NCBI RefSeq assembly: GCF_000022905.1
Contig: NC_012590.1
Span: forward strand, 744,001 to 808,000
DNA length: 64,000 bases
Source: Corynebacterium aurimucosum ATCC 700975
Lineage (GTDB): Bacteria; Actinomycetota; Actinomycetes; Mycobacteriales; Mycobacteriaceae
Direction of reading: 5' to 3'
The position numbers and the translations under genes were made by a program. Shown here piece after piece: positions 17,979 to 26,504 of this stretch (positions are counted from its first letter, which is position 1; the number at the start of each line of letters is the position of its first letter). The notes below the pieces were generated by a model, which was given only the letters and a program-made list of their open reading frames with translations, searched no databases and had not been told where the DNA came from.

Positions 17979-20900
17979 GAATCCCGCTCACCACTTCAGC
18001 CCTGAGCAACTGGCTACCGCGCTGGGTAAACCTTTTCCGCCTACTCAGGAACAGGCGGCGGTCATCGATGGCCCGCTCGGGCCCAAACTCGTCGTGGCCG
18101 GCGCCGGCGCCGGTAAGACGGAGACGATGGCCTCGCGAGTTGTATCGCTCGTGGCCAATGGGCTTGTGCGGCCCGAGCAGGTCCTTGGCCTGACCTTTAC
18201 CCGCAAGGCAGCCCAGCAGCTAGAGCAACGCATTCGTCGCCAGCTGCTGACCCTGCGCTCCTCCGGAATCCTTGCCCCAGGCAGCCCAGCGGCAGAAGCG
18301 GTGGAGAATATCGCGCCGAATGTGTCCACCTATGACTCTTATGCGGGTGACCTCGTGCGTGAGTATGGCCTGCTCATGCCAGTGGAACCGAATGCCCGCA
18401 TCATCACCGAGGCGGAACGCTATGCCATTGCCCACGAGGTAGTCAGCAACTACACGGGTTCGTTGAGCACCGATAGCGCGGTGGCCACGGTGACCGCTAC
18501 CTTGCTCAAGCTCGCGGAAACGATGGACGGGGAGCTCAAAGATCCGCAGGATCTATATGAGCACGAGGATATCTTCCGAAAGACCGCGGAGGATCTAGAA
18601 AAGAGCAAGCGGACTAAAGGCGAGTTCGGCAAGGATTTGCAGAAATACTTGGATACCCAGCGCCTGCGTCTGGAGTACCTGCCCTTGGTGGAAGCTCTCA
18701 AAAAAGAGCAGTCGGAGCGCGGGGTCATCACCTTCGGTGAGCAGATGTCCATCGCCGCCACCCTGGCCAAGAACTTCCCGCTCTTAGGCGAGCAACAAAG
18801 CGCGCGCTACCGCGTCATCATGTTGGATGAGTACCAGGACACCTCCCACGCGCAGCGCATCTTGCTGCGCTCGCTTTTCGGCGGCGAGCGTGAGGGTCTA
18901 TCTGTTACTGCGGTGGGTGATCCCATGCAGTCCATCTATGGCTGGCGTGGTGCTACGGCAGAAAACTTGGAGGCCTTCGTCACGGACTTTCCACAGCCGG
19001 ACGGCACCCCGGCGCCGAAGGATCAGCTCACTACCTCTTGGCGTAATCCCTCGACGGTACTCAGCTTGGCTAATGACGTGGCGTCGAAGCTCTTCTCCTT
19101 AAGCCCTGGCGAGCGCCCAGTGGATGAGCTGTCGCCTAAGCCCACCGCACCGGCCGGCAAGGTAGAGCTGGGTTACTTCGCTTCGGAGGATGAGGAGCGC
19201 GCGTTCATCGCTGAGCACCTCCGCCGGCTCTATGAGTCCACGCCGGAAGGCGAGGATTTCAGTGCCGCCGTTCTCGTGCGCACCAATAGACAATCGCCGT
19301 TGATCGCCGCTGCTTTGGACGAGGTCGGCGTACCCAACGAGATCTTTGGCCTCGGTGGACTTCTCTGGCAGCCGGAGATCCAAGATCTCGTGGCGGTTGC
19401 CACGCTTTTGGTGCGGCCACAGGACACCGCTGCGGCGCTGCGCGTGCTTACTGGGCCGATGTGTGGCCTGGGTATCGCCGACATTCAAGCGCTGCATTCG
19501 CGTCAGCGCAACCTTGCAGGTGCCACCGAGGGACGCACGCGGTGGAACGGCGGTGATCCATTGGATCATCTGGCCACACAGGTCGAGGAGATTACCGCGG
19601 AGGGGCCGGACCAGGTGCTGGGGCTTGCCGACGCCCTCGCAGACCTCGGCGAGCGCGATCGCTACAGTGCAGAAGGTTTGGAGCGCATGGAAGAGGTCTC
19701 CTCTAAGCTGCGCTACCTCCGTACGTATTCCCTGGGTAAGACTCTCAACGACATCGTGGCCGATATTGAGCTGCTTTTTGGTCTGCGCACCGAAGTCCTT
19801 GCCTCCGGCAAGCCGGGCAGAGCAACGCACCTTGACGCCTTCGCCGACTTTGTCGCGGGCTTCCACGGTGATGGCTTGGCCGGCCTCTTGGACTATCTTG
19901 AGTTGGCCAAGGAGAAAGAAGACGGGCTCGAGCTGGGAGAGGTCCCGCTTGTGCGCAACCGCGTGCAGATCATGACGGTGCACAAGGCCAAGGGCTTGGA
20001 ATGGGAACACGTCTGCGTGGTACATGCGGATTCCTCGAGCTATAAGGCGCAGGCGGAGACCTTCTTGACCAAGATTGAAAAGGCCCCGGGCGATGAGGAC
20101 GTCATCGATGTCCCCGAGGACGCGGTGACGCGTTCCGATTTCGATAAGGCGTGCACGGCTTTTAAGGAACAAAACCGCGAGTTCCAAGCAGAGGAAGCAG
20201 CCCGTCTGTTCTACGTGGCGATGACCCGCACCGAGTCCACCCTGACGGTGACTGGCTCCGGAACCAATAGGTTGAAGGGAAAAAGCAAGAAGGGCCCCTA
20301 TTCCTACCTGCAGTTGTTGGCGGATAAGCACCCAGAATTGGTCGGGCATTGGGATATCCCCGAAACCCCTGTGGAAGAGGAAGAAGGTAGTGCTTTACAG
20401 GCTTCCTTCCCTTCGCTGAGCCCGCAGCCGGAAGCACTGAACGCCGCAGAGGCGGTGCGAGCGGCGATGGAGGACCTCCCCCCGCTGCGTGATGGTGAAG
20501 TTTTCGGTCTCTGGGAACAAGAGGCGAGCGCGCTCATTGAAGAGCACAAAGCGCTGCAGGCCCCGGTGGTCGATGTAGAACTACCCGGCGAGCTGACGGC
20601 CTCTGACATGGTGGCCATGTCGGCAGACCCCACCCAATTCGCACGCCGCCAGCGCCGCCCCATCCCCTTCAAACCTAATTCCTACGCCAAGCGCGGCACT
20701 GCTTTCCACGCGTGGCTGGAGGATCGTTTCGGCGCGCCTGCCTTGCTAGGGGAGGACGAGCTTCCCGGCTCGCACGATGAGCCGGACCACGACTTGGAAT
20801 CCCTCAAGGAGTCTTTCCTGGCCTCCGAGTGGGCGCAGCGCACGCCGGCTTTCGTCGAGGCGCCCTTCGAGATCACCATCGGGGATTCCGTCGTCCGCGG

Positions 20901-21183
20901 CCGCATGGACGCGGTATTCCAGCAGCCGGATGGCTCCTGGCTCATCGTGGATTGGAAGACTGGCCGCCGCCCGCAGGGCGCCGCGTTGGCCTCAGCGCAG
21001 ATTCAGCTCGCCGTCTACGCAGAAGCTTGGCGGCGCATCCACGGTGTGGACACCGTCCGCGCGGCGTTCTACTACGTGTATGAGAACTATCTTTTGGAGC
21101 CGGATGACTTGCCTGCCGGAGCACGGTTGGCTGAGCTTTTAAGCTCTGCAGTTTCCACGCCACCAGGGTTGAGTCTAAGGTAG
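17971..21183 (+). CDS. adnB: AdnB-type helicase-nuclease subunit
   Basis: A 1070-residue partner of AdnA. The motor is intact: Walker A GAGAGKTETM (Lys49), TFTRKAAQQL (Ia), MLDEYQDTSH (II), VGDPMQSIYGWRGA (III), TTSWRNPSTV (IV), IMTVHKAKGLEWEHV (V) and LFYVAMTRTE (VI). The C-terminal PD-(D/E)xK nuclease has GTAFHAWLE (His), GRMDAVF (Asp) and LIVDWKTGRRP (Asp, Lys). AdnAB replaces RecBCD in end processing in mycobacteria. The first 8 bases lie within adnA, so the two subunits are co-translated. Confidence 0.93.
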   Translation: MPKNPAHHFSPEQLATALGKPFPPTQEQAAVIDGPLGPKLVVAGAGAGKTETMASRVVSLVANGLVRPEQVLGLTFTRKAAQQLEQRIRRQLLTLRSSGILAPGSPAAEAVENIAPNVSTYDSYAGDLVREYGLLMPVEPNARIITEAERYAIAHEVVSNYTGSLSTDSAVATVTATLLKLAETMDGELKDPQDLYEHEDIFRKTAEDLEKSKRTKGEFGKDLQKYLDTQRLRLEYLPLVEALKKEQSERGVITFGEQMSIAATLAKNFPLLGEQQSARYRVIMLDEYQDTSHAQRILLRSLFGGEREGLSVTAVGDPMQSIYGWRGATAENLEAFVTDFPQPDGTPAPKDQLTTSWRNPSTVLSLANDVASKLFSLSPGERPVDELSPKPTAPAGKVELGYFASEDEERAFIAEHLRRLYESTPEGEDFSAAVLVRTNRQSPLIAAALDEVGVPNEIFGLGGLLWQPEIQDLVAVATLLVRPQDTAAALRVLTGPMCGLGIADIQALHSRQRNLAGATEGRTRWNGGDPLDHLATQVEEITAEGPDQVLGLADALADLGERDRYSAEGLERMEEVSSKLRYLRTYSLGKTLNDIVADIELLFGLRTEVLASGKPGRATHLDAFADFVAGFHGDGLAGLLDYLELAKEKEDGLELGEVPLVRNRVQIMTVHKAKGLEWEHVCVVHADSSSYKAQAETFLTKIEKAPGDEDVIDVPEDAVTRSDFDKACTAFKEQNREFQAEEAARLFYVAMTRTESTLTVTGSGTNRLKGKSKKGPYSYLQLLADKHPELVGHWDIPETPVEEEEGSALQASFPSLSPQPEALNAAEAVRAAMEDLPPLRDGEVFGLWEQEASALIEEHKALQAPVVDVELPGELTASDMVAMSADPTQFARRQRRPIPFKPNSYAKRGTAFHAWLEDRFGAPALLGEDELPGSHDEPDHDLESLKESFLASEWAQRTPAFVEAPFEITIGDSVVRGRMDAVFQQPDGSWLIVDWKTGRRPQGAALASAQIQLAVYAEAWRRIHGVDTVRAAFYYVYENYLLEPDDLPAGARLAELLSSAVSTPPGLSLR

Positions 21184-21225
21184 TCTCACGAGGAAATCCG
21201 CATCATCTAGGGAGGTTGGCGCTTC

Positions 21226-22338
21226 GTGCCCAAGCACTTAGGAAAACGCATTACGTCGCGTTTTTTATCGCAGGTTGAGCTGACCTCGCAGCCTGACCAC
21301 GCGTTGCTCGATGTCATCACGATTCCGCGCACGCAGAGCACCAGCCCGTGGAAGCAACTGGCGCGCCGCGTGATATGGGCCATGGGCCTGATGGTCTTTG
21401 TCACCATCATCGTCTTCTTCGACGGCGATGGATACAGCGAAGACCTGTCCTTCCTCGATGCCGCTTACTATTCAGCGGTGTCGCTGACCACTGTGGGTTA
21501 TGGCGATATCGTTCCCGTCACCCCCACGGCGCGCTTCATCAACCTGATGATCGTTACCCCGGCCCGCCTGCTCTTCCTTGTTTTGTTGGTCGGTGCTACC
21601 TTGTCGGTTCTAACGGATCGAGCCCGTCGCACGTTTGAAATCCAGAATTGGAGAAAGCAATTGCGTAACCACACCGTCGTCATCGGCTATGGCACCAAGG
21701 GCGCCGGTGCGGTCGCCGCGCTCATCGCCGATGACGTTCCTGCGTCTCAGATCGTGGTCGTAGACAATAACCGTGCGGCCCTAGCCAGCGCCGAGCACCA
21801 TGGTCTCGTCACCATCTATGGCTCTGGAACCAAGCAGGACGTGCTGCGCATCGCTGGCGCGCAGCACGCCTCCTCCGTGGTGGTGACGCCGTCCACGGAT
21901 GATACTGCGGTGCTGTGCACCTTGTCCGTGCGCGAGCTCAATCCGAAGGCCAAGGTTGTCGCGTCTGTGCGCGAATCTGAAAACCGCCACCTTCTCCTGC
22001 AGTCCGGTGCTGATTCTGTGGTCACCTCCGCGGAGACCGCCGGACGTCTCCTGGGCCTAGCCACCGTGACACCGACGGTGGTGGAGATGATGGAGGACCT
22101 CCTCTCGCCGAACGAGGGCTTTTCCGTGGCCGAGCGTGCGGTGCGCGAATTCGAAGTAGGCTCCAACCCGCGTCACCTCGCCGACATTGTTCTGGCGGTT
22201 CTGCGCAACAACGAGCTACACCGCGTCGATACGGCAGACGCGTATGCACTCAAGCCTGGTGACCGCCTGCTCTATATCAAGCATGAGATGCAGCAGGCTG
22301 CGGAAGATACCGATGAAGACGAGGATGAAGGCAACTAA
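21226..22338 (+). CDS. Potassium channel with RCK/TrkA-N domain (CglK/Rv3200c type)
   Basis: A 370-residue two-helix K+ channel with a cytosolic regulator domain. The first helix is WAMGLMVFVTIIVFF, the selectivity filter TVGYGD is at residues 89-94, and the second helix is LLFLVLLVGATLSVL. The RCK domain begins HTVVIGYGTKGAGAVAALI (GxGxxG-type nucleotide fold). It ends in an acidic tail. GTG start. In C. glutamicum the homologous CglK is needed for pH homeostasis; an internal start making a free RCK domain has been proposed there, and Met108 could play that role here. The stop overlaps nudC by one base. Confidence 0.92.
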   Translation: MPKHLGKRITSRFLSQVELTSQPDHALLDVITIPRTQSTSPWKQLARRVIWAMGLMVFVTIIVFFDGDGYSEDLSFLDAAYYSAVSLTTVGYGDIVPVTPTARFINLMIVTPARLLFLVLLVGATLSVLTDRARRTFEIQNWRKQLRNHTVVIGYGTKGAGAVAALIADDVPASQIVVVDNNRAALASAEHHGLVTIYGSGTKQDVLRIAGAQHASSVVVTPSTDDTAVLCTLSVRELNPKAKVVASVRESENRHLLLQSGADSVVTSAETAGRLLGLATVTPTVVEMMEDLLSPNEGFSVAERAVREFEVGSNPRHLADIVLAVLRNNELHRVDTADAYALKPGDRLLYIKHEMQQAAEDTDEDEDEGN

Positions 22339-23072
22339 TGTTCCTGCCCGTCACCGAGACTGGACTTGTCCCGGTATCGCCACAAGGCCAGCCGGTCTTT
22401 CTGGCTAAGCCGGCGGGGGAGATCGTGGTTGCGGCCGGGGATATTCACGCTTTCCTGGTGGAGTCCAAGGCCGCCGAGCGGCTCGGTACACTGCGCGATG
22501 CCACCTTCTTTAACGGTCAGCGCGACATTCTCAAAGCCCTGCATCTGATCCGTAACCGTCGGGAAGCGCGCTTTGATCCACGCACTGGGCGGGAGTTGTC
22601 CTACCCTGCGCCCGGGGCCGTGGGACACGATGGCGAACGCCTCGTCTTTCCCCGCTTGGATCCCGCCGTCATCGGCATCATTCACCACGCGGAGTCGGAC
22701 CGTATCCTGCTGGCTCGCAACCGTCACCGTCCAGGATTCTTTTCACTCATCGCCGGCTATGTCGATCCCGGCGAGACCCTTGAAGAAGCGATGATCCGCG
22801 AGGCGCTGGAGGAAACCGGTCGTCGCGTTGAGTCAGTTTCCTATTGGGGCTCACAGCCCTGGCCGCCTAGTGGCTCCTTGATGGTGGGCTTTTCCGCGGT
22901 CACGGAGGATGTCCAGCCCGTGTGCGATACTGACGAAGAGCTCGCAGAAGTGCGGTGGGTGTCCCGCGCTGAGCTGCCAGAACTGACCATTGCCCGCAAG
23001 GGTTCAATTGCACACACGATGATTATGGAGTGGTTCCACGGTGATGAGACCGGATCTGTCCCTGCTCGATGA
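22338..23072 (+). CDS. nudC: NAD(H) pyrophosphatase / NADH-cap decapping enzyme NudC, zinc cysteines absent
   Basis: Cleaves NADH to NMNH and AMP and can remove NAD caps from RNA. The Nudix box is GYVDPGETLEEAMIREALEE followed by TG, and the subfamily motif SQPWPPSGSLM follows it at the usual distance. The four zinc-ribbon Cys that precede the Nudix domain in E. coli NudC are missing: the region reads RREARFDPRTGRELSYPAPG with no Cys. The protein has only one Cys (VCDTDEE). The ATG overlaps the channel stop, and the 3' end overlaps uvrD2 by 32 bases. Confidence 0.9.
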   Translation: MFLPVTETGLVPVSPQGQPVFLAKPAGEIVVAAGDIHAFLVESKAAERLGTLRDATFFNGQRDILKALHLIRNRREARFDPRTGRELSYPAPGAVGHDGERLVFPRLDPAVIGIIHHAESDRILLARNRHRPGFFSLIAGYVDPGETLEEAMIREALEETGRRVESVSYWGSQPWPPSGSLMVGFSAVTEDVQPVCDTDEELAEVRWVSRAELPELTIARKGSIAHTMIMEWFHGDETGSVPAR

Positions 23073-25095
23073 AGACCAGCGAGCCGCAGCCACGGCGCCG
23101 CGCGGCCCAGTCTGCATCCTGGCGGGTGCCGGAACGGGTAAGACCCGCACGATTACTTATCGCATCGCTCACATGGTGGACCAGGGTTTCGTCAACCCGC
23201 AGCGCGTTCTGGCCGTCACCTTCACCTCTCGCGCCGCGAGTGAAATGCGCGAGCGGCTCAACCAGATGGGCGTTGGGGGAGTACAAGCCCAAACCTTTCA
23301 CGCCGCAGCGCGCCGCCAGTTGAAGTACTTTTGGCCGCAGGTTGCAGGCGATCTGCCCTGGCAACTCATCGACAACAAGTTCAGCCTGGTTGCTCGTGCG
23401 GTCCGCTCGCTTGGCTTGGACAACAACAAGGACACCATTCGTGACTTCCTGGGGGAAATCGAATGGGCAAAGTCTTCACTGATTAGCCCCGAGGGCTATC
23501 CCGGTGTCATCGAATCTACAGACCGCGAAGCGCCGGGGGACCCAGCCAAGGTGGCGGAGGTCTTCCGCCGCTATGAGGACATGAAAGCCACCCCGGACCT
23601 CATGTACCTTGACTTCGATGATCTGCTCATGCACATCGCCGGCGCCATCGAGAACGTTCCTTCGGTGGCTGAGGTATTCCGTGAGCAGTACCGCACCTTC
23701 GTGGTGGATGAGTACCAGGACGTCACGCCGCTGCAGCAGCGAGTATTGGAGGCGTGGTTGGGGGAGCGCGATGACTTGACGGTCGTGGGCGATGCTAACC
23801 AGACCATTTACTCCTTCAACGGTGCTTCCCCGGACTACCTTCTGAATTTTTCCCGCACCTATCCGCAGGCCACCGTGGTGAAGCTGCAGCGAGACTACCG
23901 CTCTACACCGCAGGTGACGGACCTGGCCAATGAGGTCATCTCGAAGGCTTCGGGCCGCGCGGCGGGGACCCGCCTGGAGTTGCAGGGCATGCGCGAGCCT
24001 GGACCCGAGCCCACGTTTAAGGCCTATGAGTCTGAGGAGATCGAGGCTAAGGAGGTTGCGGGCCAGGTTCTGACCTTGCTGAACCAGGGCGTGAAGGCTT
24101 CTGAAATCGCAATTCTTTACCGCATCAACGCGCAATCAGAGCAGTTTGAGCAGGCGCTTGCTGACGCTGGAGTGGTTTACCAAGTCCGCGGTGGCGAAGG
24201 CTTCTTCCGCCGCCCAGAGATTTTAGAGGCCATCCGCGTGCTCATCGCTGCCACGCGCCGCGATGATTTGCCGAATGATCCGGTGGCTGTGGCGCGTGCG
24301 GCCTTCGTGGAGCTGGGGTTGTCCGCCACGGAACCGCAGGGTGCGCAGGCTCGCGAGCGCTGGCAGTCGCTCACGGCGTTAGTGGATCTCATCGCGCAGA
24401 TCGTGGAGGACCACGAGGGCATCGACCTTCCCGGCGTGCTAGGTGAGTTACACCGCCGTTCCGAAAACAAGCACAACCCCACGATGGAGGGCGTCACCTT
24501 GGCCACTATCCACGCCGCCAAGGGCTTGGAGTGGGATGCGGTCTTCCTCGTGGGCCTCACCGAAAAACTGCTGCCCATTAACCACGCTATTAAGTCTGGC
24601 GATGAACACGTGGAAGAAGAGCGCCGGCTGTTTTATGTCGGCATTACCCGTGCCCGCGAGCACCTAGCTTTGTCGTGGGCGCTGGCTAAGACCACGGGCT
24701 CGCGGGCCTCGCGCGAGCGCACTCGCTTCTTGGACGGCGTGGTCCCGGGAATCGAGGAAAGCCAGTCATCGAACCGCCGCTATCGTCCGCGCCGCTGCCG
24801 CGTGTGTTCGGGGCAGCTCAGCAGCCCGGCGGAGAAGGTCCTCGGCCGCCATGAGTGGTGCGAGTATGAGGGCGATGAGGATGTCTTCAACGCGCTGCGC
24901 GCGTGGCGGGCGTCTGTAGCGAAGGACTCTCAGGTTCCTGCCTACGTCGTGTTTTCTGATGCCACTCTGCAAGCGATTTCGGAGGCTCTTCCCGCCAATG
25001 AGGCGGAGCTGCTGGATATCTCCGGGGTGGGCCCCTCCAAGCTGGAGCGCTATGGTGCGGAGGTGCTGCAGATCATTGCTTCTTCCCGCGGCTAA
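23041..25095 (+). CDS. uvrD2: ATP-dependent DNA helicase UvrD2 with HRDC domain
   Basis: A 684-residue SF1A helicase with a GTG start. Motifs: Walker A GAGTGKTRTI, TFTSRAASEM, VVDEYQDVTP, VGDANQTIYSFNGA, LQRDYRSTPQV, LATIHAAKGLEWDAV and FYVGITRARE. A C-terminal metal motif follows (CRVCSGQL...GRHEWCE): where mycobacterial UvrD2 has four Cys, the third is His here. It ends in an HRDC domain (FSDATLQAISEALPANEAEL...GVGPSKLERYG). UvrD2 is essential in mycobacteria and matches Rv3198c by order. Confidence 0.95.
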   Translation: MMRPDLSLLDEDQRAAATAPRGPVCILAGAGTGKTRTITYRIAHMVDQGFVNPQRVLAVTFTSRAASEMRERLNQMGVGGVQAQTFHAAARRQLKYFWPQVAGDLPWQLIDNKFSLVARAVRSLGLDNNKDTIRDFLGEIEWAKSSLISPEGYPGVIESTDREAPGDPAKVAEVFRRYEDMKATPDLMYLDFDDLLMHIAGAIENVPSVAEVFREQYRTFVVDEYQDVTPLQQRVLEAWLGERDDLTVVGDANQTIYSFNGASPDYLLNFSRTYPQATVVKLQRDYRSTPQVTDLANEVISKASGRAAGTRLELQGMREPGPEPTFKAYESEEIEAKEVAGQVLTLLNQGVKASEIAILYRINAQSEQFEQALADAGVVYQVRGGEGFFRRPEILEAIRVLIAATRRDDLPNDPVAVARAAFVELGLSATEPQGAQARERWQSLTALVDLIAQIVEDHEGIDLPGVLGELHRRSENKHNPTMEGVTLATIHAAKGLEWDAVFLVGLTEKLLPINHAIKSGDEHVEEERRLFYVGITRAREHLALSWALAKTTGSRASRERTRFLDGVVPGIEESQSSNRRYRPRRCRVCSGQLSSPAEKVLGRHEWCEYEGDEDVFNALRAWRASVAKDSQVPAYVVFSDATLQAISEALPANEAELLDISGVGPSKLERYGAEVLQIIASSRG

Positions 25096-25101
25096 GAGGA
25101 A

Positions 25102-25932
25102 CTATGAAGCAGCACAGTACGTGCAGCGGGGATGTTCCATAAGTAGTCTCCGCTGCTCTAAGCCGTAGAGGTCTATCTCCGTGAGTTCGCCGGCGAGCGG
25201 CTTGCCACCGGGGGCTCCTGGTGGGGCCGGCCTCCCCAATAGCCGGCGAATAATCACCACCGCATGCGTCACTATCGCAGTGCGCACGATTGGGTCGCCC
25301 GGTGCTTCCACTGCCGCGGCGCGGTGGGCCACCTCGTGCCATAGCTCGTCTGATTCGATGCGGTGCAGGTGTGCACATAGCGGGCAGGGGCCGGCCCCGT
25401 CGATGCGAACCGGTCCGATGATGCCGCGGGCATCGATCATAGATACCGGCAACCAGGTGGCTGGGGAATTGCGCAGGGCCTGTGCCCATTCCGTGGCGCC
25501 ATCCAACATGTCGACAGCCACGATAGGCAGATGCCCGGCCACGTTTGAGATGTACTCGGCGGGGGTTTCGCTGTGGAGAGGGGAGCGTGGTTGAAAGGAA
25601 TCACCAAGTAGGACATCGCGCAGCTCATTAGCTAGGGCGGAGGTCCCCAGCACAGCCACGCGCTGCGGCCGGGGCGCCGGCCACAGAACGCGGTAGCTAA
25701 TCAGATCCTCCACTAGGCTGCGGGCAGCTGAGGGGCTCATGCCCGTATTTTCAATGGATTTTTCAATGGTTTGTCGGGTCAGCGGCGTGCGCAGCCTGTT
25801 GAGCAAGCCCGCCAGTTGTGGGTGGGCTTCGAAAACCCCGACGCGCGTAGCATCCATCCCGCACTGGAGCATTCCGGGTTCGCGCTCAAGGATCGTGGTT
25901 TCCGGCGCCAGCATGTACGTCTGTGCACTCAA
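25102..25932 (-). CDS. Cyclodehydratase/E1-like (ocin-ThiF-like) protein, Rv3196 type
   Basis: A 276-residue protein starting at TTG, with GGGGAGG 6 bases upstream. The N-terminal half resembles a winged-helix leader-binding module (LAGLLNRLRTPLTRQTIEK...). The middle has a Rossmann-like strand (QRVAVLGTSALANELRDVLL). The C-terminal part has GPVRIDGAGPCPLCAHLHR and HPRCTYC, giving a CxxC...CxxC zinc site like E1-like cyclodehydratase/TOMM precursor-binding proteins. No GxGxxG plus Arg/Lys adenylation site is obvious. No YcaO, dehydrogenase or precursor gene is nearby. It fits Rv3196, between uvrD2 and the DUF2342 gene in M. tuberculosis. Confidence 0.75.
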   Translation of the reverse strand: MSAQTYMLAPETTILEREPGMLQCGMDATRVGVFEAHPQLAGLLNRLRTPLTRQTIEKSIENTGMSPSAARSLVEDLISYRVLWPAPRPQRVAVLGTSALANELRDVLLGDSFQPRSPLHSETPAEYISNVAGHLPIVAVDMLDGATEWAQALRNSPATWLPVSMIDARGIIGPVRIDGAGPCPLCAHLHRIESDELWHEVAHRAAAVEAPGDPIVRTAIVTHAVVIIRRLLGRPAPPGAPGGKPLAGELTEIDLYGLEQRRLLMEHPRCTYCAAS

Positions 25933-26006
25933 GACTATCCTCCCCGTTTATGGCCCCACCCCAGGTGTGTATAGACACCATTGCACCACAGGTAGAATGC
26001 CCTGTC

Positions 26007-26504
26007 ATGTCGAGCAATCCCGAGGTACGTGTCATCCGTTCGGCCCGGCGCCGTCGCACCGTCCAAGCCCGCGTGGTCGACGGTGTTCTGGAGGTGCGCA
26101 TCCCTGCTTGGATGTCTGCGGCGGAGGAGCGCGAAGCGGTGGATGGCATCGTGGCGAAGGTGTGCAAAAAGCACACCTCTTCGCAGCTTTCCGACGATTC
26201 CCTGGCCGACCGCGCCCGCACACTGAATGCCCGCTTTTTGGAGGGCCGCGCCACGGTGGGCTCCATCCGGTGGGTGAGTAACCAAAAATCCCGCTGGGGT
26301 AGCTGTACTACCTCAACGGGAGATATTCGGATTTCTGACCGGCTGCAGGATGTTCCCGACTACGTCCTCGACGCGGTCATCATCCACGAGTTAACGCACA
26401 CCTTCATTCCAGGTCATGGTCCGGATTTCTGGGAGTGGGCTGACCGCGCGCCCAAAGCGGAGCGCGCGAAAGGGTACCTCGAGGCTTACCAGCGTTTCCG
26501 CTAG
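26007..26504 (+). CDS. YgjP-type zinc metallopeptidase (M48/DUF45)
   Basis: A 165-residue basic protein with the zincin motif VIIHELTHTFIPGHGPDFW (HExxH, then a third His). A conserved SRWGSCTTSTGDIRIS precedes it, as in DUF45/YgjP proteins. ATG at 26007 begins MSSNPEVRVIRSARR, the usual N-terminus. Short of any signal peptide, so it acts in the cytoplasm. Substrate unknown. It ends 4 bases into the convergent gene. Confidence 0.88.
   Translation: MSSNPEVRVIRSARRRRTVQARVVDGVLEVRIPAWMSAAEEREAVDGIVAKVCKKHTSSQLSDDSLADRARTLNARFLEGRATVGSIRWVSNQKSRWGSCTTSTGDIRISDRLQDVPDYVLDAVIIHELTHTFIPGHGPDFWEWADRAPKAERAKGYLEAYQRFR

Noticed and set aside
19099..20349. A 416-codon open frame on the minus strand inside adnB
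   Set aside because: Antisense shadow of a gene with complete helicase and nuclease motifs.
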